Assembly (NCBI GenBank): GCA_963718195.1
Contig: CAVQYQ010000002.1
Location: forward strand, 1-64,000
From: MADRE3 sp963718195
GTDB taxonomy: Bacteria > Desulfobacterota > Desulfobulbia > Desulfobulbales > Desulfocapsaceae
Direction of reading: 5' to 3'
Length of the DNA: 64,000 bases
Positions 1 to 11,010 of the stretch are shown piece after piece. The position numbers and the translations under genes were made by a program. Positions within the stretch are counted from its first letter, which is position 1. Each line of letters begins with the position of its first letter. Below the pieces are notes generated by a model that was given only the letters and a program-made list of their open reading frames with translations, had not been told where the DNA came from and did not search any database.

Positions 1-2
1 AT

Positions 3-893
3 CTGTTGATGGCAGCATATTCAGCTTTTAGTGCGAAGTTATCAAATAAAGGAATAAAGTGTTCGTTGGTAACAAATTTGAAAATCATTGATGAAGAGAG
101 CATCAGTGATATTTTCGATTATGTGAATGAAGTTGATGAAGATACCATTACCAACAGGCTAACCAAAACACAGGCAATTAAGTTTGCTCCGTTCGACAAG
201 TGTCTGTACCTCGATTGCGATACAGAGGTCAGAGGCGATTTATCGGTAATGTTTAGGTGTCTCGATCGCTTTGATGTGATTATGAAGATGAATCCACGAC
301 CTTATCTCAAGGATTATGAGGTGTCGGAGGGAATACCTGGATATTTATTTCCAATTTGGAATGGCGGGTTAGTTTTTTTTCGAAATTCCCCAAAATCGGA
401 GCTGTTTTTTGAGAACTGGTATAGTAATTTTGTGAGGTTTGGAAAGAAAAGTGATATGCCTGCGCTTGCTTGCGCTGTATATCAGCAACCTGAGTTGCGG
501 TTCTTATCTGTGAATGCTATATGGAATACTTTTCCGGCAGACTGGGATTTATTGACGGTTAACAGTGTCAAATTTGACAGTAAGATCTGGCATTATCGAA
601 AGGTTGAAGAATCCCCTGAAATGGTATCCAAGGTGTTTAATTTTCATGAAAAATTATTGAAAGCTGTGGATGTGGGTGAGGGATCGGTAGGAGTTGAGAT
701 AGATGAAGTTGAAAGCAGGTATAACCTTTTATCCAGTTTGTGGTATCAAAACGATATTTTGCGGCCATTTTTTATAAAATATTTTTGGTTAGTCAGAATT
801 CTTATCGGCAAGAAAGGCCTGACATTGCATAGAAAGAGTGAAAGGGTAACAGCCGCATTTGATGACATAACTGAATCAAAAATGACCTGGTAG
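3..893 (+). CDS. Glycosyltransferase-like protein, 5' end cut by window
   Basis: The frame is open to the window edge, so the true start lies upstream; the first in-window start codons are TTG at 6 and ATG at 9. The visible ~295 residues have the layout of a nucleotide-diphospho-sugar transferase: a hydrophobic strand followed by the metal-binding DxD-type motif LYLDCDTEV near residues 68-76, then a WNGGLVFFRNS segment typical of GT8-like or related retaining glycosyltransferases. The missing N-terminus would hold the first strand of the nucleotide-binding fold. It sits at the head of a polysaccharide locus, which supports sugar transfer to a surface glycan. Donor and acceptor cannot be read from the sequence. 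No frameshift is seen. Confidence 0.6.
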   Translation: MLMAAYSAFSAKLSNKGIKCSLVTNLKIIDEESISDIFDYVNEVDEDTITNRLTKTQAIKFAPFDKCLYLDCDTEVRGDLSVMFRCLDRFDVIMKMNPRPYLKDYEVSEGIPGYLFPIWNGGLVFFRNSPKSELFFENWYSNFVRFGKKSDMPALACAVYQQPELRFLSVNAIWNTFPADWDLLTVNSVKFDSKIWHYRKVEESPEMVSKVFNFHEKLLKAVDVGEGSVGVEIDEVESRYNLLSSLWYQNDILRPFFIKYFWLVRILIGKKGLTLHRKSERVTAAFDDITESKMTW

Positions 894-912
894 AAGCTGA
901 AGTTACAAGAAA

Positions 913-1734
913 ATGGGGATCAATAAAGCAATGAGAGTTCAAGGAAAGACTGCAGTGATTACTGGTGGTATGGGGCAGTTAGGAGTAACATATGCTGTAG
1001 CCTTGGCACAACATGGTGCAAATGTCGCTGTTCTTGATTTAATCAGCAATACAGAAGTAGAAAATATTAAATTTCAGCAGCTCTTAGAAAAAAATGTCAT
1101 TCGCTCTTACGTTGCGGATGTAACCAGCCGTAAAGAACTTGAGGCTGCCGCTGCTGATGTAGTTAATGACTTTGGCATTCCAGATGTATTAATAAACAAT
1201 GCAGCCTTGGATTCTCCTCCTGATGCTCCGGCTGCAGAGGTTGGCCCTTTTGAGACTTATCCAGAGTTATCTTTTGACCAGGTTATGGATGTCAATGTGA
1301 AAGGAGCTTTTCTGTGTTGCCAGGTTTTTGGTAAAAAGATGGTTGAGCTTGGAAGAGGGTCAATCATCAATATATCTTCGATATATGGGATCCTCTCTCC
1401 TTGTCAGGATATTTATGATTTTCGCAGAGAGGCTGGAGAAGAATTTTTTAAACCTGTGGCTTATTCTGTGTCCAAATCTGCAATTCTTAATTTAACTAGA
1501 TACTTAGCAACCTATTGGGCTCAATCCGGCATAAGGGTTAATACACTTACCTTGGCAGGTGTTTATAATGATCAGCCAAAGGCCTTTCTTGATGAATATA
1601 ATAAACGGATTCCCATAGGTAGAATGGCGGAAGCTGAAGAGTTCGTCGGTCCAATACTGTTTCTTGCTTCAGATGAGTCTTCTTATATGTTAGGAGCGAA
1701 TCTGGTAGTTGATGGTGGTTGGTCTGCCTGGTAA
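913..1734 (+). CDS. Short-chain dehydrogenase/reductase (SDR)
   Basis: An NAD(P)-dependent oxidoreductase of the classical SDR fold. The N-terminal dinucleotide site reads TGGMGQLG (residues 18-25 from the ATG at 913), a variant of TGxxxGxG. NNA follows at 95-97, with catalytic Ser near 155 and the YxxxK pair at Y184/K188. The C-terminal DGGWSAW tail is typical of the family. A second ATG at 931 (MRVQGKTAVITGG) is an equally plausible start. Its end overlaps the upstream extension of the next frame, so it probably belongs to the same operon as the aldehyde dehydrogenase and NeuA/NeuB-type genes. It likely oxidises or reduces a sugar intermediate; the substrate is unknown. Intact. Confidence 0.8.
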   Translation: MGINKAMRVQGKTAVITGGMGQLGVTYAVALAQHGANVAVLDLISNTEVENIKFQQLLEKNVIRSYVADVTSRKELEAAAADVVNDFGIPDVLINNAALDSPPDAPAAEVGPFETYPELSFDQVMDVNVKGAFLCCQVFGKKMVELGRGSIINISSIYGILSPCQDIYDFRREAGEEFFKPVAYSVSKSAILNLTRYLATYWAQSGIRVNTLTLAGVYNDQPKAFLDEYNKRIPIGRMAEAEEFVGPILFLASDESSYMLGANLVVDGGWSAW

Positions 1735-1757
1735 TTAACCAAAATTGGGAGAAGAAG

Positions 1758-3223
1758 ATGGCTTTGTTTCCGGAGACAATACCAAATTATATAAATGGCA
1801 AAATGGTTGCTGCGGCCTCAAATAAAATATTTGGCAATATTAACCCCCACACTGGCCAGGTGATATGTAGTGTAGCTCGCTCAGGAACTGAGGACGCTAT
1901 GTCAGCCATAGTAGCAGCCAGACAAGCTCAGGACAAATGGGCAAACCTTACAAGTATTGCTCGTGCAGATATTTTACGTGATGTAGCCTTTCGCATGATG
2001 GAGCGGCAGGAAGAAATAGCAGAAATTGTCGCAGTGGAGTCAGGAAAGGCATTTCCACATGCTCTCGGCGAAACAAAGGCTGCTATAGAAATGGGATTCT
2101 TTATTGCAGGAGAAGGGCGAAGAAATTATGGCAAAACCATGAGTGCATCTATGGCAAACAGGCAGGTTCTCACCGTTCGTCAGCCACTCGGTGTTGCTGC
2201 CCTCATTATTGCTTCGAATACACCAATTGCAAATGTTGCCTGGAAAGCTTTTCCATCAATGTTTTGTGGCAATGCGTCTGTTCTTAAGCCATCCGAGGAT
2301 ACACCTGGTACAGCATGGATATTCGCCGATATTTGTCACGAGGTCGGGTTGCCTGCTGGCGTCATAAATGTTTTGCAGGGGTATGGAAACGAAGCAGGAA
2401 TGCCGCTTGTCGAGTCATCAGACGTTGATCTTGTAAGTTTTACGGGTGGTCATGTGACTGGCAGCCTGATAAATAGGGTTGCTGGTGCCAGGCTGGCCAA
2501 GGTATGTATGGAGCTTGGAGGTAAAAACGCACTAACTGTTTGTGATGATGCGGATATGGATAACGCCTTGCAGTGGGCCGTGGCCTCCGCATTCAGCAAT
2601 GCTGGTCAGCGGTGCGCAGCTGCAAGCAGGATAGTTGTTTTTAGTTCGATTTATGAGGAGTTTAAAGAAAACCTAACTAGAGCAGCAGCTAAACTAAGTA
2701 TGGGGGTCGGCGATGATGATTTTCTCGGGCCGGTTATTAATCAGAGGCAACTCGATAAGATGCTCTCTGCAATAGGAAACGCAAAGGAAGACGGTGCGGA
2801 TGTTCTTGTTGGCGGACAACGAGCGATAGCGGATGAACTTAATCAGGCTACTATTTACAGCCCACCGTGATTGAAAATGTGTCCCCTGAAAATCCAATCT
2901 CACAAAATGAGTTGTTTGGCCCTATAGCATGCCTGTATAGAGTTGAAGATCTCCATGAGGCAATTCAGCTCGTCAATAACTCAGCGTTTGGGCTCACCTC
3001 ATCAATTCATACAAATGACCTTAATCGAGCGATGGAATATTCTAAGAAAGTTCAGGCCGGGGTTATCGTTGTAAACGGCGGCACGCACGGCAGTGAACCG
3101 CACATGGGTTTTGGCGGGTTGAAAAATTCAGGCACCGGCTGGAGAGAAGCTGGCGTTGAAGCGCTCGATGTGTACAGTGATTTGAAATACATAAACTTAA
3201 TAACCAACCCCGACAAGGTGTGA
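1758..3223 (+). CDS. NAD(P)-dependent aldehyde dehydrogenase, one frameshift
   Basis: Aldehyde dehydrogenase superfamily, oxidising an aldehyde to an acid with NAD(P). The first part runs in one frame to 2870 and shows the catalytic pair: Glu in MELGGKN and Cys in NAGQRCAAASR. The C-terminal ~118 residues continue in another frame from about 2850 (PTVIENVSPENPISQNELFG). Adding one G in the stretch around 2845-2850 restores a family-like LNQGYYLQPTVIENV join, giving ~488 residues, the normal family length. The start at 1758 is chosen because GGGAGAAG precedes it and MALFPETIPNYINGK is a usual ALDH opening. The stop overlaps the GTG start of the next gene (GTGTGA). A role in sugar-precursor synthesis is inferred from its neighbours. 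Confidence 0.8.
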
Positions 3224-3979
3224 ATCAGAGAGTGAAGAATTTAATAGCACTGATTCCTGCAAGATCTGGCTCTGTGAGGGTTCCTGACAAGAATATACGA
3301 TATCTTGGAGACCATCCTCTTATTGCATACACAATATCTGCTGCGATTCAGTCAGAAGTTTTTGACTCTGTCCTGGTCTCAACAGATTCTGAAGAGTATG
3401 CAAAGATAGCTCAGTATTATGGGGCAAATGTCCCCTTTTTGCGTCCAGTTGATATTGCTGGTCCAAAATCTCCGGATATTGAGTGGATTGAATACACCCT
3501 GAATAAGCTGAAAAGGCGAGGCGATGACTATAAATATTTCAGTATATTACGCCCAACATCTCCTTTCCGCCAAGTAAAGACAATTCAGCGTGCGTGGAAA
3601 GTGTACGAGGAGTTTGGGCTGGCTGACTCGCTCCGCGCCGTTGAGATATGCTCACAGCATCCAGGTAAGATGTGGGTGGTTCGTGGCGAGATAATGTATC
3701 CATTGATGCCGGTAACACCCGCAAGACCAGCCGTGGCACTCCAGTCAGTTTGCTGCTTTACCCGAAGTGTATGTGCAGAATGCCAGTCTCGAGATAGCCA
3801 AAACTTCAGTTGTGGAAAAAGGTAGAACTATCGCCGGCCAAATAATACAACCTTTTATAACAGAAGGTTTTGAAGGATTTGATATCAATCAGGAAATTGA
3901 TTGGATACTTGCCGATCATTACATGAAAAAAGGTGAGGCAAAGTTACCTGAAGTAACGCAGCCACCTTATAAAATATAA
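3220..3979 (+). CDS. Acylneuraminate cytidylyltransferase-like (CMP-sugar synthetase), one frameshift
   Basis: Resembles NeuA/CMP-Neu5Ac synthetase, which activates a ulosonic acid with CTP. The N-terminal nucleotide-binding motif ARSGSVRVPDKN follows the hydrophobic strand LIALIP, as in the family. STDSEEYAKIA and RPTSPFR are further family signatures. The frame breaks near 3733-3740: after RPA the sequence continues as WHSSQFAALPEVYVQNASLE in a second frame to the stop at 3979, giving about 252 residues. The start is a GTG overlapping the preceding stop. Upstream ALDH and SDR and downstream transketolase and NeuB-like genes support a role in CMP-ulosonate synthesis. The exact sugar is not readable. 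I withhold neuA because the pathway appears non-standard. Confidence 0.75.
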
Positions 3980-3999
3980 CTCGGAGTAAGGATAATTAA

Positions 4000-5925
4000 A
4001 TGGGTGATCTCGTAGGAGAACCTGTCGAGGGTGAATTGTATTTCGTACCATCTCTGGAATTCACGAGAATTCGTGAAGCTACGGTTGCAAAAATACAAAA
4101 GGCAAAGATTTTTGCCTTTGCAGCCAGAATAAATGCGCTGTACATGATAGCAAAAGCAGGTTCAGGCCATATAGGCAGCAGCTTTTCGAGTTTAGATATT
4201 GTTTCCTGGCTCCATCTTGGAGAGATGGGGGATGGTGATATTTTCTTTTCTTCAAAAGGGCATGACGCTCCTGCATATTATACGGTGATGGCGGGGCTCG
4301 GTCGACTGGATTTTGATCTTCTCCATTCACTCAGGCGTATAGATGGTTTACCAGGTCATCCTGACGTATCGGTACCTGCTTGTGCGACTAATACCGGCTC
4401 ACTCGGCATGGGGATTTCAAAGGCAAAAGGACTTCTTTTCGCAAACGCACAATTTGGTCGTGATGGCCGAGTATTTGTAATGACAGGGGACGGTGAGTTA
4501 CAGGAAGGACAGATCTGGGAGTCACTGGTATCAGCAGCAAACCAGAAGCTCGGTAATCTTACAGTGATTGTTGACCATAATAAACTCCAGTCAGACACAT
4601 TTGTTGAAAAGACAAGTGATCTTGGTGACCTTGAAGCCAAGTTCTCTTCATTTGGCTGGCATGTCGACCGGTGTAATGGTAATGATATCGAAGCATTGCG
4701 AAGGGTTCTTGAAGAGTTCAGGGAAAATACTGATCAGCCAAAGGTGCTTATTGCCGACACAGTGAAAGGTTGTGGTGTATCATTTATGGAGCACACAAGC
4801 CTCGATTCTGACGTTGCCATGTATAGGTTCCATAGTGGTGCGCCAGATCAGGATGCATATCGCAGAGCGATAACAGAACTTAAAACACAGCTGGATAAGC
4901 TAACCTTTGATGCAGAGATTGAGCCAATATCGTTCGAAAGCATTGTAATACCATCCTCCAGCTAAAGAGCATGGAAGAGTTGAAAGACTCGTTTCAGCAT
5001 ATTCAAAAGCCCTAATTGAACAGGCTGAGCGTAATGTTGAAATTATTGCTCTTGACGCGGATCTGATTTTAGATACAGGTCTCATTGATTTTAAGAAACG
5101 ATTTCCAGAGCGCTTTGTTGAATGCGGCATAGCTGAACAGGATATGGTTTCTCAGGCGGGTGGAATGGCATTAGGTGGATTGCTTCCAGTTGTTCATTCA
5201 TTTGGCTGTTTTCTCTCTGCCAGGCCAAATGAACAGATTTATAATAATGCTACTGAACGTACGAAGATTTTATATGTAGGATCTCTTGCTGGTGTTGTTC
5301 CCGGTGGCCCCGGGCATTCACACCAGGCTGTGCGAGATATCTCTTCTCTCGCTGCAATACCGGGCTTTGATGTGGTGGAACCGTGTTGTGAAGCTGAAGT
5401 TCCGATTCTCCTTGATTATTGTCTCAATATCGCATCCGGTAGCTCATATATGCGTCTTGTCTCGATTCCCTGCGAAATTCCATACTTATTGCCTGAAGGA
5501 TATAAACTGGAGTATGGTAAAGGTGTTACATTGCTGCAAGGGGACGATGTCGTTATTATCGGTTATGGTCCGGTACTGCTTGCGCAAGCATGGTATGCAG
5601 CTAAAGAGCTAAGAAGTCAGGGTATCGGTGCTCGGGTGGTAAATTTGCCGTGGCTGAATTTTGTTGATACTGAATGGCTCACTGCGGTGGCTATTAACGG
5701 ATGTGAAACTGTGGTTACGCTGGACAACCATTTCATTCGTGGAGGCCAGGGAGAGATGATATCTGATAGTCTTGCCTGTTGGTCAATGATATTCCGAAAA
5801 TTATACATTTAGGCGTGAAAGGGGTGCCGGAATGTGGGACCAATGATGAGGTACTCGAAGCACACTGCTTAGATAAAAACGCTATCATTAAAACAGTTAA
5901 ACAATCCTTAAAAAGAGAATATTAA
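4000..5925 (+). CDS. Full-length transketolase-like enzyme, two frameshifts
   Basis: Thiamine-diphosphate enzyme of the transketolase family, carrying both halves in one gene (~640 residues). The N-half shows SGHIGSS (55-61) and the ThDP motif GDGELQEGQIWE starting at 163 with its Asn at 194 (NKLQSD). The frame breaks near 4945-4955; the other frame continues with HGRVERLVSAYSKALIEQAE and then the pyrimidine-half motif FVECGIAEQDM. A second break near 5780 leads into LVNDIPKIIHLGVKGVPE and a stop at 5925. The enzyme moves a two-carbon ketol unit between sugars. Its place between CMP-sugar synthetase and NeuB-like genes suggests it builds an unusual sugar precursor rather than serving the pentose-phosphate pathway. 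That role is inferred. Confidence 0.8.
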
Positions 5926-5936
5926 ATTCCAACCGG

Positions 5937-7004
5937 ATGAATACAATGGCAAACACAAGAAGCTTGAAAATTGGTGAGCACCTGATTAATGACGATAGCG
6001 ATTGTTATGTGGTCGCTGAGATTGGGAATAATCATCAAGGAAATGTCGATGTTTGCAAGGATATGTTCGTAGCGGCAAAAAAGGCTGGGGCAGACGCCGT
6101 AAAGTTGCAGAAACGAGATAACAGAGCGCTCTATACAAAAGAAGCATATGATAAATCATATGAAAATCGAAACAGTTTTGGTGAGACGTATGGAGAACAC
6201 CGTGATTTTCTTGAATTTGGCTTTGACGATTATATAGAGCTGAAAAACTTTGCCAAAGAGCTGCAAATAGATTTCTTTTCTACAGCGTTTGATATTCCAA
6301 GTGCTGATTTCCTCGAGAAAGTTGGTGTTCCGGCATATAAAATTGCTTCTGGCGATCTGAAAACAATACCTCTACTAAAGCATATTGCTGAATTTGGGAA
6401 GCCGATTTTGTTGAGTACAGGCGGAGGAACCCTTGAGGACATCAAACGTGCTTACGATGCTATTATGCCAATTAACAATCAGCTTTGTATAATGCAGTGC
6501 ACTGGCGGTTATCCTCCTGCATGGGATGAACTGAATTTACGTGTAATCAGCACATTGCAGGAACATTTTCCCGATATCGTTACAGGTTTTTCAAGCCATG
6601 ACAGTGGTATAGCAATGGCAGTGGCAGGATATATGCTTGGGGCCAGAGTCGTAGAAAAGCATTTCACATTGAACCGTGCTAATAAAGGCACGGATCACGC
6701 ATTTTCTCTTGAGCCGGTTGGATTGACCAAAATGGTCCGTGACCTCCGTCGATTAAAGATAGCATTAGGTGACGGAAATAAAGCAATGTTTCCAAGTGAA
6801 GAAGCGCCAATTACAAAGATGGGTAAGAGCCTTGTTGCTAACTCCGATTTGCCAACAGGCCACATATTATCAGAAGAAGATATCGGGATGAAATCTCCTG
6901 GTGGTGGAATAGCACCATATGAAATTGATAAGATCGTCGGAAAAGAGTTAATCGAAGAGGTACTCGAAGACCAGCAATTTTCATTTTCTATCTTGAAGAA
7001 ATGA
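5937..7004 (+). CDS. NeuB-type N-acetylneuraminate/ulosonate synthase
   Basis: Condenses phosphoenolpyruvate with an aldose to make a ulosonic acid (sialate synthase family). The TIM-barrel half carries EIGNNHQGN (residues ~29-37), KLQKR, KIASGDL, LSTGGGT and the metal/substrate segment FSSHDSGI. A C-terminal SAF/antifreeze-like domain follows (KSLVANSDLPTGHILSEED). At 355 residues it has the usual length. The start may be 5937 or the ATG at 5946 (MANTRSLKIG). It is intact although its neighbours are frameshifted. Linked to the CMP-transferase and transketolase genes just upstream. The sugar acceptor cannot be assigned from the sequence, so no gene symbol is given. Confidence 0.85.
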   Translation: MNTMANTRSLKIGEHLINDDSDCYVVAEIGNNHQGNVDVCKDMFVAAKKAGADAVKLQKRDNRALYTKEAYDKSYENRNSFGETYGEHRDFLEFGFDDYIELKNFAKELQIDFFSTAFDIPSADFLEKVGVPAYKIASGDLKTIPLLKHIAEFGKPILLSTGGGTLEDIKRAYDAIMPINNQLCIMQCTGGYPPAWDELNLRVISTLQEHFPDIVTGFSSHDSGIAMAVAGYMLGARVVEKHFTLNRANKGTDHAFSLEPVGLTKMVRDLRRLKIALGDGNKAMFPSEEAPITKMGKSLVANSDLPTGHILSEEDIGMKSPGGGIAPYEIDKIVGKELIEEVLEDQQFSFSILKK

Positions 7005-7059
7005 TACAGGTCGTTGATGAAAAAGAATACTATCTAGTGAGATGTAGTATATAGAATCA

Positions 7060-8400
7060 TTGATTATGAATGATAGCGGAAGGCAGGATAAATGGTTGTT
7101 TATCCCGGTCGAAGTAAAAGTTCGTGAACTTCAGGCAAAAACACTCCTTGCCTGCTTGGCGGCTGATCGCGGGTTTAAGGTTGTAATTGGTGAAGCCCAT
7201 GCCGTTAGAGATTCCCTTCACCTGCTGCCAGCAGGTGTGATCCTTGAAAAAGGGGTAGCCCCCTCCCAGGAAGAATCCTTCAAGCGCTTTCGTGAGCTTG
7301 GAAATCTGGTGGTTGCATGGTGCGAGGAAGGATTAGTGTTTTTTGATGACGATGATTACGTGCGTCGCAAGGTTTCGAAACAAGACTTTGAGCAGGTCGA
7401 TTGTTTTTTTGCCTGGGGCCGGTACCATGCCGATGTTATTACTAAGAATTTTCCCTCAATGGAAAATCGAGTAGTCTGTAGTGGGAATTCTCGATTAGAT
7501 TTGTTACGGCCAGAATTTAGAGATGTTTTTTCATCTGAAGCTGAAAAACTACGTGCTACGAATGGCCAATTCATCTTGGTAAATACAAATTTTAGTCATT
7601 GTAACCACAAAAAAGGTGAAGGTGGCTATCTAGAAGTTTTAAGAAATGCTGGAAAAATTACGAATGAGGAAGAGGAAAAATTTGCGCAAGGGTGGATGGC
7701 CCACAAGCAAAGACTTTTCGAAAGTTTCATCCCCATGATTCGAAGAGTTAGTGAAGTTTTTCCGAAACACAAGGTGATTGTCAGGCCGCATCCGGGAGAA
7801 AATCACGAAACCTGGAACAATCTATTTAAGACAGATTCTAATATTGATGTGATACACAAAGGAGGTGTGATTCCATGGATTATGGCCTCATCAGTGGTCT
7901 AATACATAATGGTTGCACAACGGGTATAGAGGCTGCCCTTTTAGGACACCCTGCCATAGCATACCGACCTGCTATTTCTGAAGTGTACGATCAATTTCTG
8001 CCTAACTCTGTTAACTACCAGGCTGACACTGAAAACCAGCTGATTGAGAGTTTGGACACTCTTTTAAATAAAAAAGAAGTTGAAAGGTTCGTAAATAATC
8101 CTGAGTGGGATAAAACGCTCTCGCAGTTATATCAGTGGGGTGGGCGAGCTATCTGCTTGCGATATTATTCTCGATAAAGTTTCGTCAAAGTACATAATAA
8201 TATCAAACCACTAAACAGACGCCCTTGGTATCGATTGCAGAATTTAAATCTGAAAATGTATGTATATAGAACCAGTCTCATAAATAGATTGATTAGTGGG
8301 AATCAAGACGTGGGGAATACTCCTACAAAAGTTCGGTGATAAGAGTAGGATAGGGGAGAGTGAGGCATTAACTAAGATTCTGGTAAATTTGACCTACTAG
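7060..8400 (+). CDS. Surface carbohydrate biosynthesis protein, several frameshifts
   Basis: Resembles the 'surface carbohydrate biosynthesis protein' family found in bacterial polysaccharide loci: KWLFIPVEVKVRELQAKTLLA at the start, EEGLVFFDDDDY, the FILVNTNFSHCNHKKG block and the histidine-rich RPHPGE. The frame breaks near 7880; the second frame gives LIHNGCTTGIEAALLGHPAIAYR. A third piece begins near 8128 (YISGVGELSACDIILDKVSS). Two more short pieces (RPWYRLQNLNLKMY, then LQKFGDKSRIGESEAL ending at 8400) probably finish the protein, but their join is less certain. The biochemical role of the family is not well defined; a late, glycosyltransferase-like step is inferred from the fold-like motifs. 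Start: ATG at 7060 or 7066. Confidence 0.6.
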
Positions 8401-8616
8401 AGTAAAACAAGAGAATTGAAAAATGAAGTTTTTCGCCTCGATTCTATAATTAATTATGTTTTCACCTACTATATGCCGAAGATGACTGGGAGAAAACGAT
8501 TTATTGGCGGTATCTTGTCAATGCATTAATCTTCACGTAGTAATTTGAAATTGGCAATGTGGTTTAATTGAAATCTTTAACACTGAGTCTAATAAAGTTA
8601 AATAGTCTTTTGCGAT

Positions 8617-9484
8617 ATGAATAGACTCATTACTACAATTCCAGCTGAGAACAAAACAATGCAGTTAGAAGCGACCTTTACCCGGAATCGTAATTATCGG
8701 CAAATTGAAAATCATTATTTGATTGAAGAAGCGATATGCTACAGGCTAAAGAGCTCAAACAGAGAAGAAAGAAAGAGCTGCACGACGACAAGAATTACGA
8801 CTTATTCAAAAGGTCCTGACAATCCCCGATTAACCGAAGATCTACTCTGATAATTTGTAAACTGAGTGCATTATAAGTAAATTTCCACTGGTAGCCAATC
8901 ATTTAAACAGCTCAACTTCCTTCCTGGGATTTTCTGGTGATTGTAGATTAGCAAATGAAGTTTCAAAGCAGTTGAAAATCTAATGGCGTGATAGATCAGA
9001 TCAAAGGATGCTAGCGATAGTGTTCCGAAAAACTATTCACTGATAATTTATGATGGTTACAACCTTGATCAAATTGAAAGTGCAAAGTTGATATTGTATT
9101 TAGCGACCAACTAATTGAGCACTTCCACCCGGAAGATGTTCAAATTCATTTTGAATTGGTGCATAGAATCCTTAAAGGTGGGGGAAAATACATATTTCGC
9201 ACCCCACACGTTCTGACAGGCCCACATGATGTTTCTCGTTATTTTTCAGATGAACCTGAGTGTTTTCACCTAAAAGAATGGACCTATGTTGAGATAAAAA
9301 AAATGCTTAAGAGCCTGAATTACTCAAAGTTTTATACCCACATGAATTCAAACAATAATGATCGAAGAGTACCCTATCTGTATTTTGCATGGTGTGAAAG
9401 CCTTCTTGGTGTTTTTCCAAAACGTTATCTTAGAGGAATTACGCAACATTTAATTCCTTCGTTAAGCGGTGTGGCGGTTAAGTG
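8617..9484 (+). CDS. SAM-dependent methyltransferase, heavily frameshifted
   Basis: Read across at least four frames, this stretch rebuilds a class I methyltransferase. Pieces seen are: SNREER (about 8755); ELHDDKNYDLFKR and PDNPRLTEDLL (8780-8850); a motif-I-like FSGDCRLANEVSKQLK (about 8930-8980, where a Gly-rich E-x-G-x-G-D core is expected); FRKNYSL/IIYDGYNLDQIE pieces (9025-9085); VFSDQLIEHFHPEDVQIHF (9095-9155); and the intact C-terminus from about 9156, with HRILKGGGKYIFRTPH. Only the last ~109 residues read cleanly. Conserved motifs survive across the breaks, so base-calling error is more likely than decay, but a pseudogene cannot be excluded. Likely modifies a sugar or lipid in the surface-glycan pathway. 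The start is uncertain. Confidence 0.5.
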
Positions 9485-9594
9485 ACCATCATTGGCATAA
9501 TGCTTTACTAAATAGTCATGCTCGGGCTACTTTTCTATTAGTTGCTTATTTGTTAGTTAAAACAAGAAGATATCTATATTGTCTTGAGAATTAA

Positions 9595-10857
9595 TTGGCC
9601 TCTTTTGCGGAATCTATACTGAGTAGAAAGGGTAAAACAATATGTATGTTGATATATAATTATTATCCGAATATGACCGGGGGAGCTGAGAGACAGTGTC
9701 GTTTGCAGGCTCACGAGCTTGTACGAACAGGATACCGATGCTATATACTCACGGCTCGCACGCACATGAGCGCGACCTTTAAAGAAAATGACAAGGGAAG
9801 TGAAATAATACGTCTTCCTGTATTTCAGCCTGCAGTAGATAGATTATTAGGTTTAAAAATAAAATAGTAAAACCCAAACAGCATTCCACAGACAAGAATA
9901 ATACAAAAAATAAAGATTTCAAAGCTGGCACACAGCAAGGTTTTCTCGCAATGAGTGTGCAATGGTTGAATACTCTTGCTTTCATGTTAGGTTCGACCTG
10001 GCTTTTATATAAAAAAAGAAAGGATATTGATATTATTCACACTCACGTAGCAAGCTGGAATGCAGGTTTTGCTGGCTGGATTGGGAATATTCTGAATATC
10101 CCTGTGGTTTGCAAGGCTGCATATCTCCCACCATTTCAGGATTTTGGGAATTCAATTCCATTTGCTGGTAAATGGCGAAGATGGAGAAAAAAAATACCGT
10201 ATATTGCATTATTGCCAGAGATGGCACAGAATCTTTGCGAGCAAGGCGTGTTAGAAAAAAACATCTATATTATCCCAAACGGAGTGATTATACCGGATGA
10301 TACGGCTCCTGTCGCAGAGAATACTTCAGTACTATATGTTGGTAATTTTTCACAAGGATCCGATCATAAAGGCTTTGATATCTTACTGAAAGCATGGTCC
10401 ATTGTGTCTCGTGATGTTGCTAATGCTCATTTACTTATTGCGGGGGGGGGAGAACAATCTCGATGGGTGGAGATGGCAAAAGATTTGGGCTGTTATGAGA
10501 GTATTGAATTCCTCGGTCACGTTCAGGATATAGGAGCTCTCTATAAAAAAGCTGGTCTATTCGTCCTTCCTTCTAGAGGAGAAGGAATGTCAAATGCTTT
10601 GCTTGAAGCACAGAGCTACGGTCTTCCCTGCGTTGTCTCTGATATACCTGGAAATCGTGAAATCGTTGTTGATAGAAAGACAGGCATCATAGTGCCAGTT
10701 GATGACCCTGTACAATTTGCTGATGCGATTGTTGAGATGATTTCCAACAAAACTGTTCAGGATAAGCATGGGAAGCGCAGCACGGGAGAATATTTGTAAA
10801 AAGTATTCGATAGAGAAAATTGTTGAGCAGGTAAAAGAAATATACGCTCATATTTAA
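9595..10857 (+). CDS. GT4 family glycosyltransferase A, two frameshifts
   Basis: GT-B fold glycosyltransferase of family 4. The N-terminus has the TGGAERQCR acceptor-domain motif. A frame break near 9850 is bridged by RFKNKIVKPKQHSTDKNN, leading into DIDIIHTHVASWNAGFAGW. The donor domain has PNGVIIP, VLYVGNFSQGSDHKGFD and the E-x7-E signature in EGMSNALLEAQ. A second break near 10765 leads to ARENICKKYSIEKIVEQVKE and a stop at 10857. A run of nine G residues lies in frame at 10442-10450, inside the AGGGE segment. It is a close paralogue of the next gene. Donor sugar unknown. The TTG at 9595 is the first available start. Confidence 0.8.
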
Positions 10858-11010
10858 GAGGGTAGGACTATAAAAGGTTACTCATTTAGTCATTGGTCCG
10901 TATACCTCCCTGGATTCGAACTCTAGTTGTCAGTCAAATGAGTGGAGATATCTTTATGTGGATAAGGAATGAAACGAAACTGTAACCAATAAATGTTGCA
11001 AGGATGTCGC

